64,000 nucleotides of DNA. Source: DATFVJ01 sp963727015 (GTDB lineage: Bacteria; Actinomycetota; Actinomycetes; Streptosporangiales; Streptosporangiaceae). The DNA lies in NCBI GenBank assembly GCA_963727015.1, contig CAVSEV010000010.1, positions 186,001 through 250,000 on the forward strand. Reading direction: 5' to 3'. Of this stretch, positions 25,945-34,881 are shown in pieces (the first letter of the stretch is position 1; every line of letters begins with the position of its first letter). The position numbers and the translations under genes are program-made. A model generated the notes under the pieces. It worked only from the letters and a program-made list of their open reading frames with translations. It was not told the DNA's origin and did not search any database.

Positions 25945-26180
25945 GGCTCAGCCCTTTGGGGGCTCAACCTCTGGGGGCTCTGCCCTCCCGGTGGCACACG
26001 GCCCCGGGTGGCTCAGCCCTTGGGGGCTCAGCCCTTGGGGGCTCAGCCCTTGGGGGCTCAGCCCGCCCGGTGGCTCAGCCCTCCCGGGGGCTCAGCCCTC
26101 CCGGTGGCTCAGCCCTCCCGGTGGCTCAGCCCTCCCGGTGGCTCAGCCCTCCCGGTGGCTCAGCCCTCCCGGCGGCTCGG
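25945..26180. repeat. 16/17-bp minisatellite at the 3' end of tetR
   Basis: Units GCTCAGCCCTTGGGGG (16 bp) change into GCTCAGCCCTCCCGGTG (17 bp). The array fills the gap between tetR and the diiron gene and enters the last codons of tetR. The repeat itself supplies the tetR C-terminus (EPPGGLSHREG) and stop codon. Confidence 0.88.
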
Positions 26181-26943
26181 CCGTGGCAGGCGCACCTGTG
26201 CGCGGCAAGGCGGTGACAGCGGTGATCAAAAGATCGAGGCCGAACTCGAAGTCGGCATCGGGATCGTGCTCCATCAGGGTGCTCGCCAGGGCCAGCGTAT
26301 TGGGGAACTCGGCCGGATCCAGACGTGTCACATACCCGTCCAGGCCTTCGGCCGCGCCAGCCAGGCGCCGGCTCAGCCGGGCCTCGTTGACCACGGCGCC
26401 TAGCGCGTAGGCGACGAACGAGCGCATAACGCGGACGGCGGTCACGCCGTCGAACCCGGCCGCGCGCGCCGTGGCCAGCGCCAGCTCGAGCGGCCGAAGA
26501 CCGGCGGGTGAGTTGAGCTGGCGCATGATCACGACGTTCACGCTGCGCGGGTACTTCCGCGACATCTCACGGAAGGCCCTGACCAGCGCCCTTGTCTGGT
26601 CGCGCCAGTCCGCCTGCGGCTGCGCGGCGAACTGGAGGTCGGCCATCACATACTCGGAAATGGCGTCGAGCAGGGCAGCTTTATTGGGCACATGGTTGTA
26701 AAGCGACATGACGCCGAAGCCGAGTTCGGCCGCGATCCGGCGCATGGACAGGGCGTCCTCACCCTCCCGCTCGAGGAGTTCCACTGCCGTACCCACGATT
26801 CGCTGCCGGGTTAGTTGTGCCCGCTGCGCGGTGGTCTCGCGTTGCGCGGTGGTCTCGCGTTGCGCGGTGGTCTCGCGTTGCGCGGTGGTCTCGCGTTGCG
26901 CGGTGGTCTCGCGTTGCGCGGTGGTCTCGCGCGCATCAGGCAC
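26143..26943 (-). CDS. TetR/AcrR-family regulator with N-terminal RETTAQ repeats
   Basis: About 266 residues. After six tandem RETTAQ hexapeptides comes the HTH (IVGTAVELLEREGEDALSMR, AAELGFGVMSLYNHVPNKAALLDA). A TetR C-terminal effector domain follows. GTG 26943 has GGAGGCAAGGAC just upstream. It probably represses the diiron gene downstream, given the palindromes at 25844-25880. The last ~12 residues come from a second minisatellite. Both ends of this regulator are thus built from repeats of different unit length. Confidence 0.85.
   Translation of the reverse strand: MPDARETTAQRETTAQRETTAQRETTAQRETTAQRETTAQRAQLTRQRIVGTAVELLEREGEDALSMRRIAAELGFGVMSLYNHVPNKAALLDAISEYVMADLQFAAQPQADWRDQTRALVRAFREMSRKYPRSVNVVIMRQLNSPAGLRPLELALATARAAGFDGVTAVRVMRSFVAYALGAVVNEARLSRRLAGAAEGLDGYVTRLDPAEFPNTLALASTLMEHDPDADFEFGLDLLITAVTALPRTGAPATAEPPGGLSHREG
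26820..26932 (-). repeat. 18-bp coding minisatellite in tetR
   Basis: Six perfect or near-perfect 18-bp units (plus strand TGCGCGGTGGTCTCGCGT) encode RETTAQ. They look like an expansion of the native RAQLTRQ region just before the HTH. Unit length keeps the frame. Confidence 0.9.
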
Positions 26944-27071
26944 GTCCTTGCCTCCCCTCCGATCCGTCACGTCATGCTACGCGGCACACCCAACAGGCCA
27001 GTGATCCCCACGAGACGGCGCCGGCCCCAGGCGAACTGTGCCGACGACGAACTGTGATCGTGGTGGAGCCG

Positions 27072-27512
27072 ATGGACGGAAAGGTGTTTGATGCTCATGT
27101 GGCCGAATTCACCAAAGATGATGTGCTCGCTCTGGCTGGGGAAAAGTCTTTCGACCGGGGCATCGGCTACATTCGCGCCGTCAGCGATCTCGAGGCGGAC
27201 GGGGATGTCATCTACGCGACCGTGCAGGGAAATGACCGCTACGAAGTCGAACTGAACGTCGGCCCTTCTGGCCTCAGCGGAAGCTGCGACTGCCCGTGGG
27301 GCGAGGAAGGCAACTTCTGCAAGCACTGTGTCGCCGCGGCACTCGTCTACGGGTATGACCGCGACAATGGCCGGATCTTGCCGCGTCGCTTTGACCTGCG
27401 CGCTCAGCTGGCGTTATTGGACCACGCGGAACTCGTTGACCTGCTGGTGGAGGTGGCGGAAAGCGATCGCGACCTGCGGCGGCGGCTGCGCGAGGCAATT
27501 GAGCAGCAGTAG
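27072..27512 (+). CDS. SWIM zinc-finger protein
   Basis: 146 residues. The SWIM motif CDCPWGEEGNFCKHC (C-x-C-x-n-C-x-H) lies near residue 75, after a beta-rich N-terminal region (VYATVQGNDRYEVELN-like). The C-terminus is helical (LALLDHAELVDLLVEVAE, DRDLRRRLREAI). SWIM fingers bind DNA or protein, often in helicase-associated proteins, but no helicase is adjacent. ATG 27072 follows GGTGGAG; GTG 27054 is an alternative. Confidence 0.8.
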   Translation: MDGKVFDAHVAEFTKDDVLALAGEKSFDRGIGYIRAVSDLEADGDVIYATVQGNDRYEVELNVGPSGLSGSCDCPWGEEGNFCKHCVAAALVYGYDRDNGRILPRRFDLRAQLALLDHAELVDLLVEVAESDRDLRRRLREAIEQQ

Positions 27513-28182
27513 TTTTGATGATCGGCCCTCGCTTACCGAACCGCGGCCGCCGGGCGCGATTTGCGGTGCTGGAAGGCTGGCCCGGATGGCATCGAGTTCC
27601 GCGACCGGGCCGGCCGCTGCAGTGGCGGCTTTCATCGCGGCGGCCGAAGCAATCTCGGCGGCCGGCAGATCACCGGGTTCCGCGAGCGCCGAGGCGGTTG
27701 CGCCAGCAGCCGAGCGCAAAGTGCCGCGTACCGGTCGCCGTCGGCAAGCGCCCGATCGCTCAGCCGGAGCAGCGAGGCCTGATCCGCCCGCAGCCGGTGA
27801 ACGGAGGCCGATGCTATTTACGCTGCACGAAGGCACGAAGGTAACAAGAAACCCCCGAAGAACTTTTTCACAGCCAGGCAGTATGGCCACATCAGTAACG
27901 TAGAAGATCAAAATGGTTACCGCAAATTGCCACCCTTGCGCCGGCCTACCTCACTGTTATAGCAGGTCAGCAGCACTGTTTCAAATGATCCCGCGCCGAT
28001 CAGGCACCGGGCGCAGGAAACCAGCGCGAGCGAATTCAACGCTAAGCCCTGGCACGGTGGCGAGCCAGGCAAACAAAGCCGACCTTCGGCGGTGCCCGGT
28101 CGGGACCTATGGCAGTTTCAGCCGGATGCGGGACAAGCCCATGCTTCGGGCAACCTGATCCGCGATGTGAGGGAGGAATCAC
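27513..28182. other. No gene supported
   Basis: About 670 bp with patchy frames on both strands, no recognisable domain and no repeat array. It ends with the ribosome binding site of the acetate transporter (GAGGGAGG at about 28169). Confidence 0.4.
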
Positions 28183-28812
28183 ATGGCTACCATCGACCAT
28201 CAACTCGAGCCGACTGCCGTACCAGTAGGCAAAGGTCCCCCTGCAACATGGGGGAACGCGGCGCCCCTCGCGCTGGGAGGCTTCGGGGTGACCACGTTCA
28301 TGCTCAGCATGATCTTGACTGGCCTCGTCCCAGCGGCGACCGAACCGATCGTCTTCGCCGTCGCGTTCATGTTCGGCGGACTGGCCCAGCTGATCGCCGG
28401 GCTGATCCTGCTGCGCGTGGGGAACACGTTCGCCGGGGTGTTGTTCTCCGGCTTCGGCGCGTTCTGGCTGTCCTTGTTCGCCTTCGCCGAGTTCTTCGCG
28501 AAGAGCGTGCCCGCCGCCGATGTCGGCCACGCGCAAGCCTTGTTGTTGTACGCCTTCGGCATCTTCGCCTTGATCATGTTCGTCGCCTCGTTCCGTACCA
28601 ACGTCGTGGTGGTCGCGGCGCTCGCGTTGCTGACCGTCGCCCTGTTCGTGCTGGGCGCCGCCGACTACACGGCGACCACCGGGCTCACGAAGGTCGGTGG
28701 GTGGATGGGCTTGGCACTTGCGGGAGCCGCCCTGTACCTGTGCCTGGCTGAGGTGTGCGAGGCGGCCTACGGCCGCGAGGTTTTCCCGATCGGCCACCTC
28801 GCAAAGAAGTAG
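28183..28812 (+). CDS. Acetate uptake transporter (GPR1/FUN34/YaaH, SatP-like)
   Basis: 209 residues with six membrane helices. The family signature after the first loop, usually NPAPLGL, reads NAAPLALGGFG here. Later conserved parts include LIAGLILLRVGNTFAG and GFGAFWLSLF. These proteins move acetate or succinate with protons across the cytoplasmic membrane. ATG 28183 follows GGGAGG by eight bases. It is monocistronic as far as can be seen. Confidence 0.9.
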   Translation: MATIDHQLEPTAVPVGKGPPATWGNAAPLALGGFGVTTFMLSMILTGLVPAATEPIVFAVAFMFGGLAQLIAGLILLRVGNTFAGVLFSGFGAFWLSLFAFAEFFAKSVPAADVGHAQALLLYAFGIFALIMFVASFRTNVVVVAALALLTVALFVLGAADYTATTGLTKVGGWMGLALAGAALYLCLAEVCEAAYGREVFPIGHLAKK

Positions 28813-29079
28813 AGTGCAGACGCGCGTTACGGCCGGTGAGATCAGTGTCGTCACCGGCCGTTGCGGATGCGTTCCGCCTGCGCCGACTGACCCGGTCCCG
28901 GCCGGTCAGAGGTAGTTTCGCCGCTGAAAGAATTTAGGGCAGATCCATCCGGGCAGCGCCGGCAGCCAGTATGTGGCCAGGCGGTAGGTGGGCACGGCTG
29001 ACACTGCGGCCCCCCGGGCGCACCCCGATACCGGTCAGACCTGCGGCGAGGGCAGTCTCGATTGCCCAAGGCAGCGGTC

Positions 29080-29300
29080 CCCCCGCACAGCGGTCCCCCC
29101 CGCACAGCGGTCCCCCCCGCACAGCGGTCCCCCCCGCACAGCGGTCCCCCCCGCACAGCGGCCCCCCGCACAGCGGCCCCCCGCACAGCGGCCCCCCCGC
29201 ACAGCGGCCCCCCGCACAGCGGCCCCCCGCACAGCGGCCCCCCCGCACAGCGGCCCCCCCGCACAGCGGCCCCCCCGCACAGCGGCCCCCCCGCGGCGGC
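29080..29300. repeat. 13-15-bp CCCCGCACAGCGG minisatellite
   Basis: About fifteen units of CCCCGCACAGCGGTCC (first part) and CCCCGCACAGCGGCC (second part), differing mainly in the length of the C run. Unit length varies between 13 and 15 bp, so no frame is maintained. Confidence 0.9.
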
Positions 29301-29417
29301 CAGGCCTCGTCCAGTCGCTGGATGCGGACGAAGATGCCGTGATCGGCAACGGCGGCGAACACGCCGAAGGTGATCACCGCCAGCACCCCCGCGAGGAAAG
29401 CGTCCCCGCGAGGCGCG
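29296..29417 (-). pseudogene. Possible membrane-protein (PAP2-like) 5' remnant
   Basis: The minus frame reads LAAPRGDAFLAGVLAVITFG then VFAAVADHGIFVRIQRLDEA before running into the minisatellite. The pattern (one helix followed by an R-L-D-E-A segment) resembles the first helix of PAP2-type phosphatases, but it is too short to be sure. There is no good start codon. Confidence 0.25.
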
Positions 29418-29460
29418 GCAAGGAGTCACTGCTCGTCCCGCCCTGGCGCCATCCGCATGC

Positions 29461-31656
29461 TCATCGTGGGCACGCCGCACCTCTCCCGCACAACGTAAGA
29501 TCCTCGGTGCGCCGCACATAGCCGACGAGGGCAGACCTGGGCACGAATGAAAGCGCGGTGTCGACGGCGACGGCCAGCACGGGGGGCGCGCCTGGCCTGA
29601 AGCTGAACCGGTAGGTGGCACAACCCCCAGGAAAGGTGTAGAAGCGAACGCTGGAGAATTGCGGGACCAGGCTCAGCGGGCGGTCGAACTGGCGCATGCC
29701 GGGCTGGTCGGAGGGGATCTGCTGAGCACCAGAGGTGTCGCAGGTCGCGGTCAGGGTTACGGTGACGGCCTGCGGCCCGGCTTGATCGGAGTCCAGCCAC
29801 AGGGTGGCCTTACCGCTGGAGATGTTCGCGCCGCTGGTAGTCCAGCCCGACGGGAGCGCTGCTATACAGGGCAGCATGGCCGCCGACGGGACTGCCTGGG
29901 CGCTGAGGATCATCGAGTGGCCGGTGCCGCAGGTGGGCGCTCTGGCGCCGATCTCCTCGGCTGGGCGGAACGCCGACCCCCCTACCACCGCGGCGACGAG
30001 GATGCCGCCGAGCATGGCAGCGGCCAGGCTGACCCGCCTGATGCTCCAGCGTTGCAGCGTGATCGGCCTGCGCTCGGGGGCGAGTTTGCGGAACTCGCCG
30101 AGCAGGTCGCGCGGGTCGCGTTTCATGAACGCGCGCAGCTGGGTCGGGCTGGCGACCCCGCGGGTGGCGGCGAACGCTTCGGCTAGCTCGGCCTCGGTGA
30201 AGTAGGCCAGTGCCCGCCGGTAGACGCGCTCCGGGTCGGAGCGCACCGCGAGCACCAGCATCATGTTGCCCAGGTCGACTGCCTGCCGCCACGGTGATGG
30301 GCGAACTTGGACGAAGAACGCGTCGATCAGCAGCAACTCCGACGCGCGGACCATGAGGTTGCCGGGCTTGATGTCGCGGTGGGCGATCCCGGCGTCCCAT
30401 AGCTGCCTGATCAGCAGCAGCCCTTGGCCGATCACACCGTCGTCGACCTCGGCCTCGCCGATTTCGACGGCGCCGGTGAAGAACTCCGTGACGAGCAGAT
30501 ACTCACGCTCGGGGGTGATCTCCACGATGCCGTAGGGCCGGGCCGTGCGGACCCCGATGTCGCGCAGCAGACGCAGGGCATAGTCCTCGTACTCGACCAG
30601 GCGCCGCACGGTCTGGAACGGATGCTCATCTTCCAGGGAACCGTAGAGGATCGTGCGCCACAGCTTGTACCAGCGGTCGGCGCGCACATGGCCCTTGGTA
30701 TAGAGCTTGGCGAACAGGAACTCGTCTGGGCTGCCCCCGACTCGCAGCCGCAGCGGCGTAGAGCCGGCGGACGACTCCAACCCGACCGGCGTGATCTCGA
30801 GCACGGTAAAGCCGAGCTGATCGTGCACCGCCCGGCGGATCGCCTCGCCCCGGCGGCCCGTCACATCGACATGCGCGGTGCGGCCGCGCCGGTAGGCGAC
30901 AGGGAACACCTCGTTCGGGGTGACGAAACGGAACGCGGTGACCGGGATCGCCACGCCGAGCGCGACCCCGAACAGCACATCGCCCGGATGATCGACACCC
31001 AGGTACAGGCGGGCGAGACAGAACAGGGCGACCACCGCGGCCACCGCCGCCTTCGCGTAGGAACGGGGCCGGCCCGCGACCACTAGGCAGTAGACGGCGC
31101 CCATCAGGAAGAGCGTCAGGACCGCGACTGGGGGCGACGGCGCGGAATACCCTCCCCAACTGCCGATGATCGGCACACCGTACGGGCGCGGCCTCGACAG
31201 GCTGAAGTAGATCCACTGCCCGATGATCTCAAGGAAGAACAGGCTGCCGACGAGCACCAGTAAGTGCCGCCAGCGCCGGAACACCATCGCGAGAGCCACC
31301 ACCGACAGGCCCAGCACGGTGACCCCCCAGCTATAGCCGGCAACATTGATCCCGTTGGCCACATCAGTCAGCCACGGCGTCCGTATCCCCGCCAGCAGGC
31401 GCAGCACGGCCGTGCTCGCCCGGTCATCAGTCCGGAGCCATGGCGTGTAGAGCCCGGCCAGCAGCGCGCCGCCGAGGATGACAGCCGCCAGCACCAGCCA
31501 CGCTGTCGTGCTGATGGACATCGAGCGCGGCAGCGGCGGCGGCGCCCCCGTCGGACGCCGCTGGCGGCGGGCCTTGTGAACGGCAGAGACGGCCGAGGCC
31601 GGCGGCAAGCTGGCGGAGCCGTGCTGTGCGGCGGCAGGCTCAACGCTGTCACTCAC
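29461..31656 (-). CDS. PAP2-phosphatase/protein-kinase-like fusion membrane protein
   Basis: 731 residues. After a ~60-residue low-complexity start come about six helices of a PAP2-type domain (residues ~65-290). Motif 1 is SLSRPRPYG, motif 3 is RLYLGVDHPGD, but motif 2 reads PSPPVA where active enzymes have PSGH. A kinase-like domain follows (~330-560) with HRDIKPGNLMV and LLLIDAF in place of DFG. A further helix (RVSLAAAMLGGILVAAVVGG) leads to an extracytoplasmic C-terminal ~150 residues with four cysteines. GTG 31656 overlaps the upstream lipoprotein gene's stop (GTGA). The substrate may be a lipid or polyprenol; this is inference. Confidence 0.75.
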   Translation of the reverse strand: MSDSVEPAAAQHGSASLPPASAVSAVHKARRQRRPTGAPPPLPRSMSISTTAWLVLAAVILGGALLAGLYTPWLRTDDRASTAVLRLLAGIRTPWLTDVANGINVAGYSWGVTVLGLSVVALAMVFRRWRHLLVLVGSLFFLEIIGQWIYFSLSRPRPYGVPIIGSWGGYSAPSPPVAVLTLFLMGAVYCLVVAGRPRSYAKAAVAAVVALFCLARLYLGVDHPGDVLFGVALGVAIPVTAFRFVTPNEVFPVAYRRGRTAHVDVTGRRGEAIRRAVHDQLGFTVLEITPVGLESSAGSTPLRLRVGGSPDEFLFAKLYTKGHVRADRWYKLWRTILYGSLEDEHPFQTVRRLVEYEDYALRLLRDIGVRTARPYGIVEITPEREYLLVTEFFTGAVEIGEAEVDDGVIGQGLLLIRQLWDAGIAHRDIKPGNLMVRASELLLIDAFFVQVRPSPWRQAVDLGNMMLVLAVRSDPERVYRRALAYFTEAELAEAFAATRGVASPTQLRAFMKRDPRDLLGEFRKLAPERRPITLQRWSIRRVSLAAAMLGGILVAAVVGGSAFRPAEEIGARAPTCGTGHSMILSAQAVPSAAMLPCIAALPSGWTTSGANISSGKATLWLDSDQAGPQAVTVTLTATCDTSGAQQIPSDQPGMRQFDRPLSLVPQFSSVRFYTFPGGCATYRFSFRPGAPPVLAVAVDTALSFVPRSALVGYVRRTEDLTLCGRGAACPR

Positions 31657-32630
31657 CGCACCCCACCCCCCGCCCGGATCAGCCCATGCGCGCGCAGCCA
31701 GCCGCGGGCCACCACCCGTGGATCCTGCCCCGCGAGCTCCACCCGCGCGTCGAGACCGCGCAGCGCGCCGGTATCCAGGCGGGCCGACACCATGTCGAGC
31801 ACGGCGACCACATCTGGGCCGTATCTGGCGACAATATCCCGGCGCAGCAGCGGCGTGATGTTCTCGGCCGGCTGAAGGCCGCGCGTATCGGCCAGCGTCG
31901 TGAGGTGCTGCGCCGAGATGGCCGGATCGGTTGTGAACAACAAGGCAACGTCTATGTCCGACGCCTCGAGGGCCTGCCGCGTCAAGGGGCCCCCGGCGTC
32001 GAGCGGGATGAACTTCCTGAAGTGAAGCCCGTAGACCCTTTCGAGCCCGGACAGGCAATCGGCACGCCCAGGGCACTCGGGCGGACCGCCGAACACCAGA
32101 CCCGGCGCCACCCTGGCGAGGTCAGCGATGGATCGCAGGCTGTAACGTTCCGCGGTCGCTGCAGTCACCACGATCGCATTCGCGTCCTGCGCGGCGGCCG
32201 GGCGCCCTGCCACCAGCCCCCGGCCCGCAACCGACTCTCCGAGCGCCTTGTTGGCCTGCTCGACGTTGGATGTCGCTGGCAGCCGTCCGAGGCTGACGAA
32301 CTCGAGCGCTGATCCCGCGTACTCCGGCACCAGCTGGACCAGGCCGCTCATCAGCGCCGGATCCACCATCTCGCGATTGCCCAGGTCCGGCAGTACCCGG
32401 ACCGGGAAGCCCTTCGCCGCGAGCGCGCCTGCGTAGATGTCGGCCAGCAACACACTCTCAGGGAAGTCGAATGACCCCACTGTGATCGCCGCACCTTGCC
32501 GCCCCGCCGCGGGTGCGCCTGCAGGCGGCCCGCGACCGCTCGACGCCTGACAAGACGACATACAAGCAGAACACGCCACCGCGAGCGCGATCGACGCGGC
32601 GGTCCGATACATGATGCGCAAACTCAGCAT
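31653..32630 (-). CDS. OpuBC/ProX-type solute-binding lipoprotein
   Basis: 325 residues. The signal peptide has a lipobox near CSACMSSC, followed by a low-complexity linker. The mature domain matches periplasmic glycine-betaine/choline-type binding proteins: ITVGSFDFPESVLLADIYAG, LVQLVPEYAGSALEFV and ALLFTTDPAI. No permease or ATPase gene is adjacent. Instead the next gene, coupled by a 4-bp overlap, is the PAP2-kinase fusion. The protein may therefore serve as a sensor or a lipid-precursor binder rather than an importer subunit. Confidence 0.82.
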   Translation of the reverse strand: MLSLRIMYRTAASIALAVACSACMSSCQASSGRGPPAGAPAAGRQGAAITVGSFDFPESVLLADIYAGALAAKGFPVRVLPDLGNREMVDPALMSGLVQLVPEYAGSALEFVSLGRLPATSNVEQANKALGESVAGRGLVAGRPAAAQDANAIVVTAATAERYSLRSIADLARVAPGLVFGGPPECPGRADCLSGLERVYGLHFRKFIPLDAGGPLTRQALEASDIDVALLFTTDPAISAQHLTTLADTRGLQPAENITPLLRRDIVARYGPDVVAVLDMVSARLDTGALRGLDARVELAGQDPRVVARGWLRAHGLIRAGGGVR

Positions 32631-32993
32631 CGCAGCCCTCGCTCCACAGCTCTCGGGGATTTACCCGCGCCCGGTTCTGCTCAGCGCCTGTCAGGCGAAT
32701 AAGCGTCACGAGCCGAGCTCGGCGAAGCTGCGTGGAATCACGCGCAGCTAGCTCACCGGGAGGCTGCTCAGATAGGGCGAACTCATGCCTCCTACCGCAT
32801 TTTCAATGCTAGGGCGTGCCAAGCGACCCGGCAACGGTGGCTGCCTGCCAGCTTTGGGGGGTCCCAGCGCAGTCGTTCAGGCCCATTGCCCGTGGGGACG
32901 ACCCCGCCGTGAGCGCTCGCTGCCAACGCCGGTGGAGGCGTGGTTAAACCCTTGAGGTCGCCGCGGATCTGGCCGGCGATCGGGTGACTTTTG
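32631..32993. other. No gene supported
   Basis: About 360 bp between the lipoprotein start and the ROK 3' fragment. No domain, repeat or RNA signal is recognised. It should hold the promoter of the lipoprotein-fusion pair. Confidence 0.4.
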
Positions 32994-33204
32994 TCATGCC
33001 AGCGGTTGCAGCGCGAGGTCCGCCGCTCCGATGAGCCCCGCGGCCTGGCCCAGGCTCGCCGCTACGACCGGTGGAAGCACCCGCCTGTCATGCGAGAATG
33101 TGTGCGCGGGAAGCGCAATGCGGGCCGGATTCAGCAACAGCTCCCACGGCGATCAGGCCCCCGCCGATCACGACCACCTCGGGGTCGAGCAGCGTGACCA
33201 GTGA
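32994..33204 (-). pseudogene. ROK-family sugar kinase, 3' fragment
   Basis: Reads SLVTLLDPEVVVIGGGLIA, then after one indel near 33130 ELLLNPARIALPAHTFSHD and VAASLGQAAGLIGAADLAL to the stop at 32994. This is the C-terminus of the ROK kinase whose 5' part lies at 34882-35621. The two are separated by the IS110 element. The additional frameshift shows the fragment is decaying. Confidence 0.85.
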
Positions 33205-33294
33205 ACCTGACCGGAAAATAACGATCTTGACGGGCGGACGGCAGCGGACCCTGACCGGTGATTGCCAGTGAGGGTCTGGGTTGTGCGGTATGGG

Positions 33295-34668
33295 TCAGGC
33301 TGCCTGGGTGATGGTGACGGCGTAGCCAAGGGCTTCGAGCTGGCGGATGTGGCTGCGGGCCTTGCGCTGTTTGTCGATGCGGCTGGTGTAGTAGCCGGCG
33401 CCGAGGTCGTGGTAGCGGGCGGCGGGGTCGGCGAGCAGGTGCCAGATGATGACCAGGATGGTGCGGGCGATGGCGACCAGGGCCTTGAGCTTGCCGCGGC
33501 GCTTGACGAGCCGGCGGTAGCGTTCGCCGAGGAAGGTGTCGGTCTTGGCGGCGGCGGCTGCGGCTTCGCCGAGAACGCCTTTGAGATAGGGGTTGCCCTT
33601 GCCGGTTCGGCCGGCGCGGTTGCGGGGCCCGGACTGGATTGTGTGCGGGCAGACCTTGGCCCACGACACCAGGTGCCCAGGGGTGGGGAACTGGGCCATG
33701 TTCAATCCGAGCTCGGCGATGATTGCCTGCGCGGCCTCGCGGCCGATCCCGGTGACCTGATCCAGGCGGTCGACGGCGGGCAGCACCGGGGCGCCGTCGC
33801 CCCTGCCCGCGCCGGGGCCGGTGGTGCCGTCGGCGTCGACGCCCTGGGCGGCGGGGATCGCGGCGATCAGCTCCTCGAGCCGGGCGGTGAGCTTGCCGAT
33901 CTGGGCGGTGAGGGCGTCGATCTGGTCTAAAAGCATCCGGGCGAGCTCGGCGTGGTGATCGTCGAACTTGCCCGTCAGCGCTTCCACCAGGCGGTCGTGC
34001 TTGGCCCGCATCTTGCCGCGGGCCAGCCCGGCCAGGACCTTCGGGTTCCGCTCGCCGGCGATCAGCGCCTCCAGCATGTCGCGGACCGACAGCGTGTCCA
34101 GCCTGCTGGCCACCGCCGACACCTTAATAAGAGCGTCTTCCAGCAGCTTCTCCAGCCGGGCATAGTGGCGGGTCCGCTCCCGGGTCAGGTCGGTCCGCAG
34201 CCGGGTGTAATCGCGCAGCTGCCGGATCTCGGCGGGCGGCACGAAGGAAGGACGCAGCAGGCCCCGCTCCGTGCATTTGGCCTGCCACACCGAATCGAGC
34301 TTGTCCGTTTTCGGCCTGCCCGGGGCCTGCTTGACGTCCCGGGCGCTGACCAGCTGCACGTCCAGGCCGCGGGCCTCGAGCAGGTAGAACCACGGCCGCC
34401 AGTAGTCGCTGGTGGACTCGAGGGTGACCTTCTCGATCCCCTCGCAGGCCAGGTGATCGGCCAGCTCCAGGATCGCGCCGGTGGTCGCATCCACCTGCCA
34501 TACCCGGGTCCGCCGCTTGCCGGGCCGGGACTCGTGCGGCACCCGGGTGCACACCATCCCGGTCGCTTTCGCCACATCGACCGCGGCGACCCGCTGCAGG
34601 ATCTGCTCGTGCCCCTCGTCTTCGATCTCCTGCGGTTCCATCACCGGGACCATCTCCTCACGCGCCAT
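33295..34668 (-). CDS. IS110-family transposase (DEDD)
   Basis: About 457 residues from ATG 34668. The N-terminal DEDD/RuvC-like domain contains AAVDVAKATGMV, VTLESTSDYWRPWFYLL and GRPKTDKLDSVWQAK. A coiled-coil region follows. The C-terminal Tnp20 domain contains LDQVTGIGREAAQAIIAELG and GRTGKGNPYLKGVLGEAA with the expected serine region. It appears intact. The frame upstream to 34764 lacks homology. Confidence 0.93.
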   Translation of the reverse strand: MAREEMVPVMEPQEIEDEGHEQILQRVAAVDVAKATGMVCTRVPHESRPGKRRTRVWQVDATTGAILELADHLACEGIEKVTLESTSDYWRPWFYLLEARGLDVQLVSARDVKQAPGRPKTDKLDSVWQAKCTERGLLRPSFVPPAEIRQLRDYTRLRTDLTRERTRHYARLEKLLEDALIKVSAVASRLDTLSVRDMLEALIAGERNPKVLAGLARGKMRAKHDRLVEALTGKFDDHHAELARMLLDQIDALTAQIGKLTARLEELIAAIPAAQGVDADGTTGPGAGRGDGAPVLPAVDRLDQVTGIGREAAQAIIAELGLNMAQFPTPGHLVSWAKVCPHTIQSGPRNRAGRTGKGNPYLKGVLGEAAAAAAKTDTFLGERYRRLVKRRGKLKALVAIARTILVIIWHLLADPAARYHDLGAGYYTSRIDKQRKARSHIRQLEALGYAVTITQAA

Positions 34669-34881
34669 CACGGCAGGACAGCAAGGGATGCCCGCGGGGT
34701 CTCGGTCGGGAACCGAAATTCTGACCGGCGTGCTCGTGGCTACAGTGCGCGACCCGTAGGTCAAGACCCCAGCGCCAGACTAGCCCGCGGGCTCGGAGCC
34801 CAGAAAAGTACCGGCATCGGCGGGCAACCCCAACCCCATTTTCACGCCGGCGCGGCGTCCCCCGCAGGGGATATCAGGACT
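34669..34881 (-). ncRNA. Candidate bridge-RNA region of the IS110 element
   Basis: IS110-group elements encode a structured bridge RNA in the non-coding end upstream of the transposase. Here that end is 213 bp and starts with strong hairpins (TCCCCTGCGGGGGA; GACGCCGCGCCGGCGT). I cannot fold it or identify the target- and donor-binding loops by eye, so this is assigned by position and family knowledge only. Confidence 0.35.

Larger units (their letters stand above)
28813..29460. other. Intergenic region, mostly minisatellite
   Basis: Apart from the array at 29080-29300 and a short membrane-helix frame at 29296-29417 (listed separately), no gene is supported. Long open frames on both strands come only from the repeat. 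Confidence 0.5.
33205..34881 (-). mobile_element. IS110-family insertion sequence inside the ROK kinase gene
   Basis: The flanking ROK halves join as GVGL...SLVTLLDP, which places the ends near 33205 and 34881 (about 1.68 kb). As usual for IS110 there are no obvious terminal inverted repeats and no long target duplication. It has one transposase gene, an 90-bp downstream end and a 213-bp upstream non-coding end. Confidence 0.85.

Noticed and set aside
29080..29300. Possible CRISPR array
   Set aside because: Units are contiguous 13-15-bp repeats with no unique spacers and no cas genes nearby; the same holds for the arrays at 25945-26180 and 55399-55530.
28851..29621. Cys/Gly-rich protein (RCAGGPLCGG repeats)
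   Set aside because: Frame comes from the CCCCGCACAGCGG minisatellite; unit length is not a multiple of three across the array.
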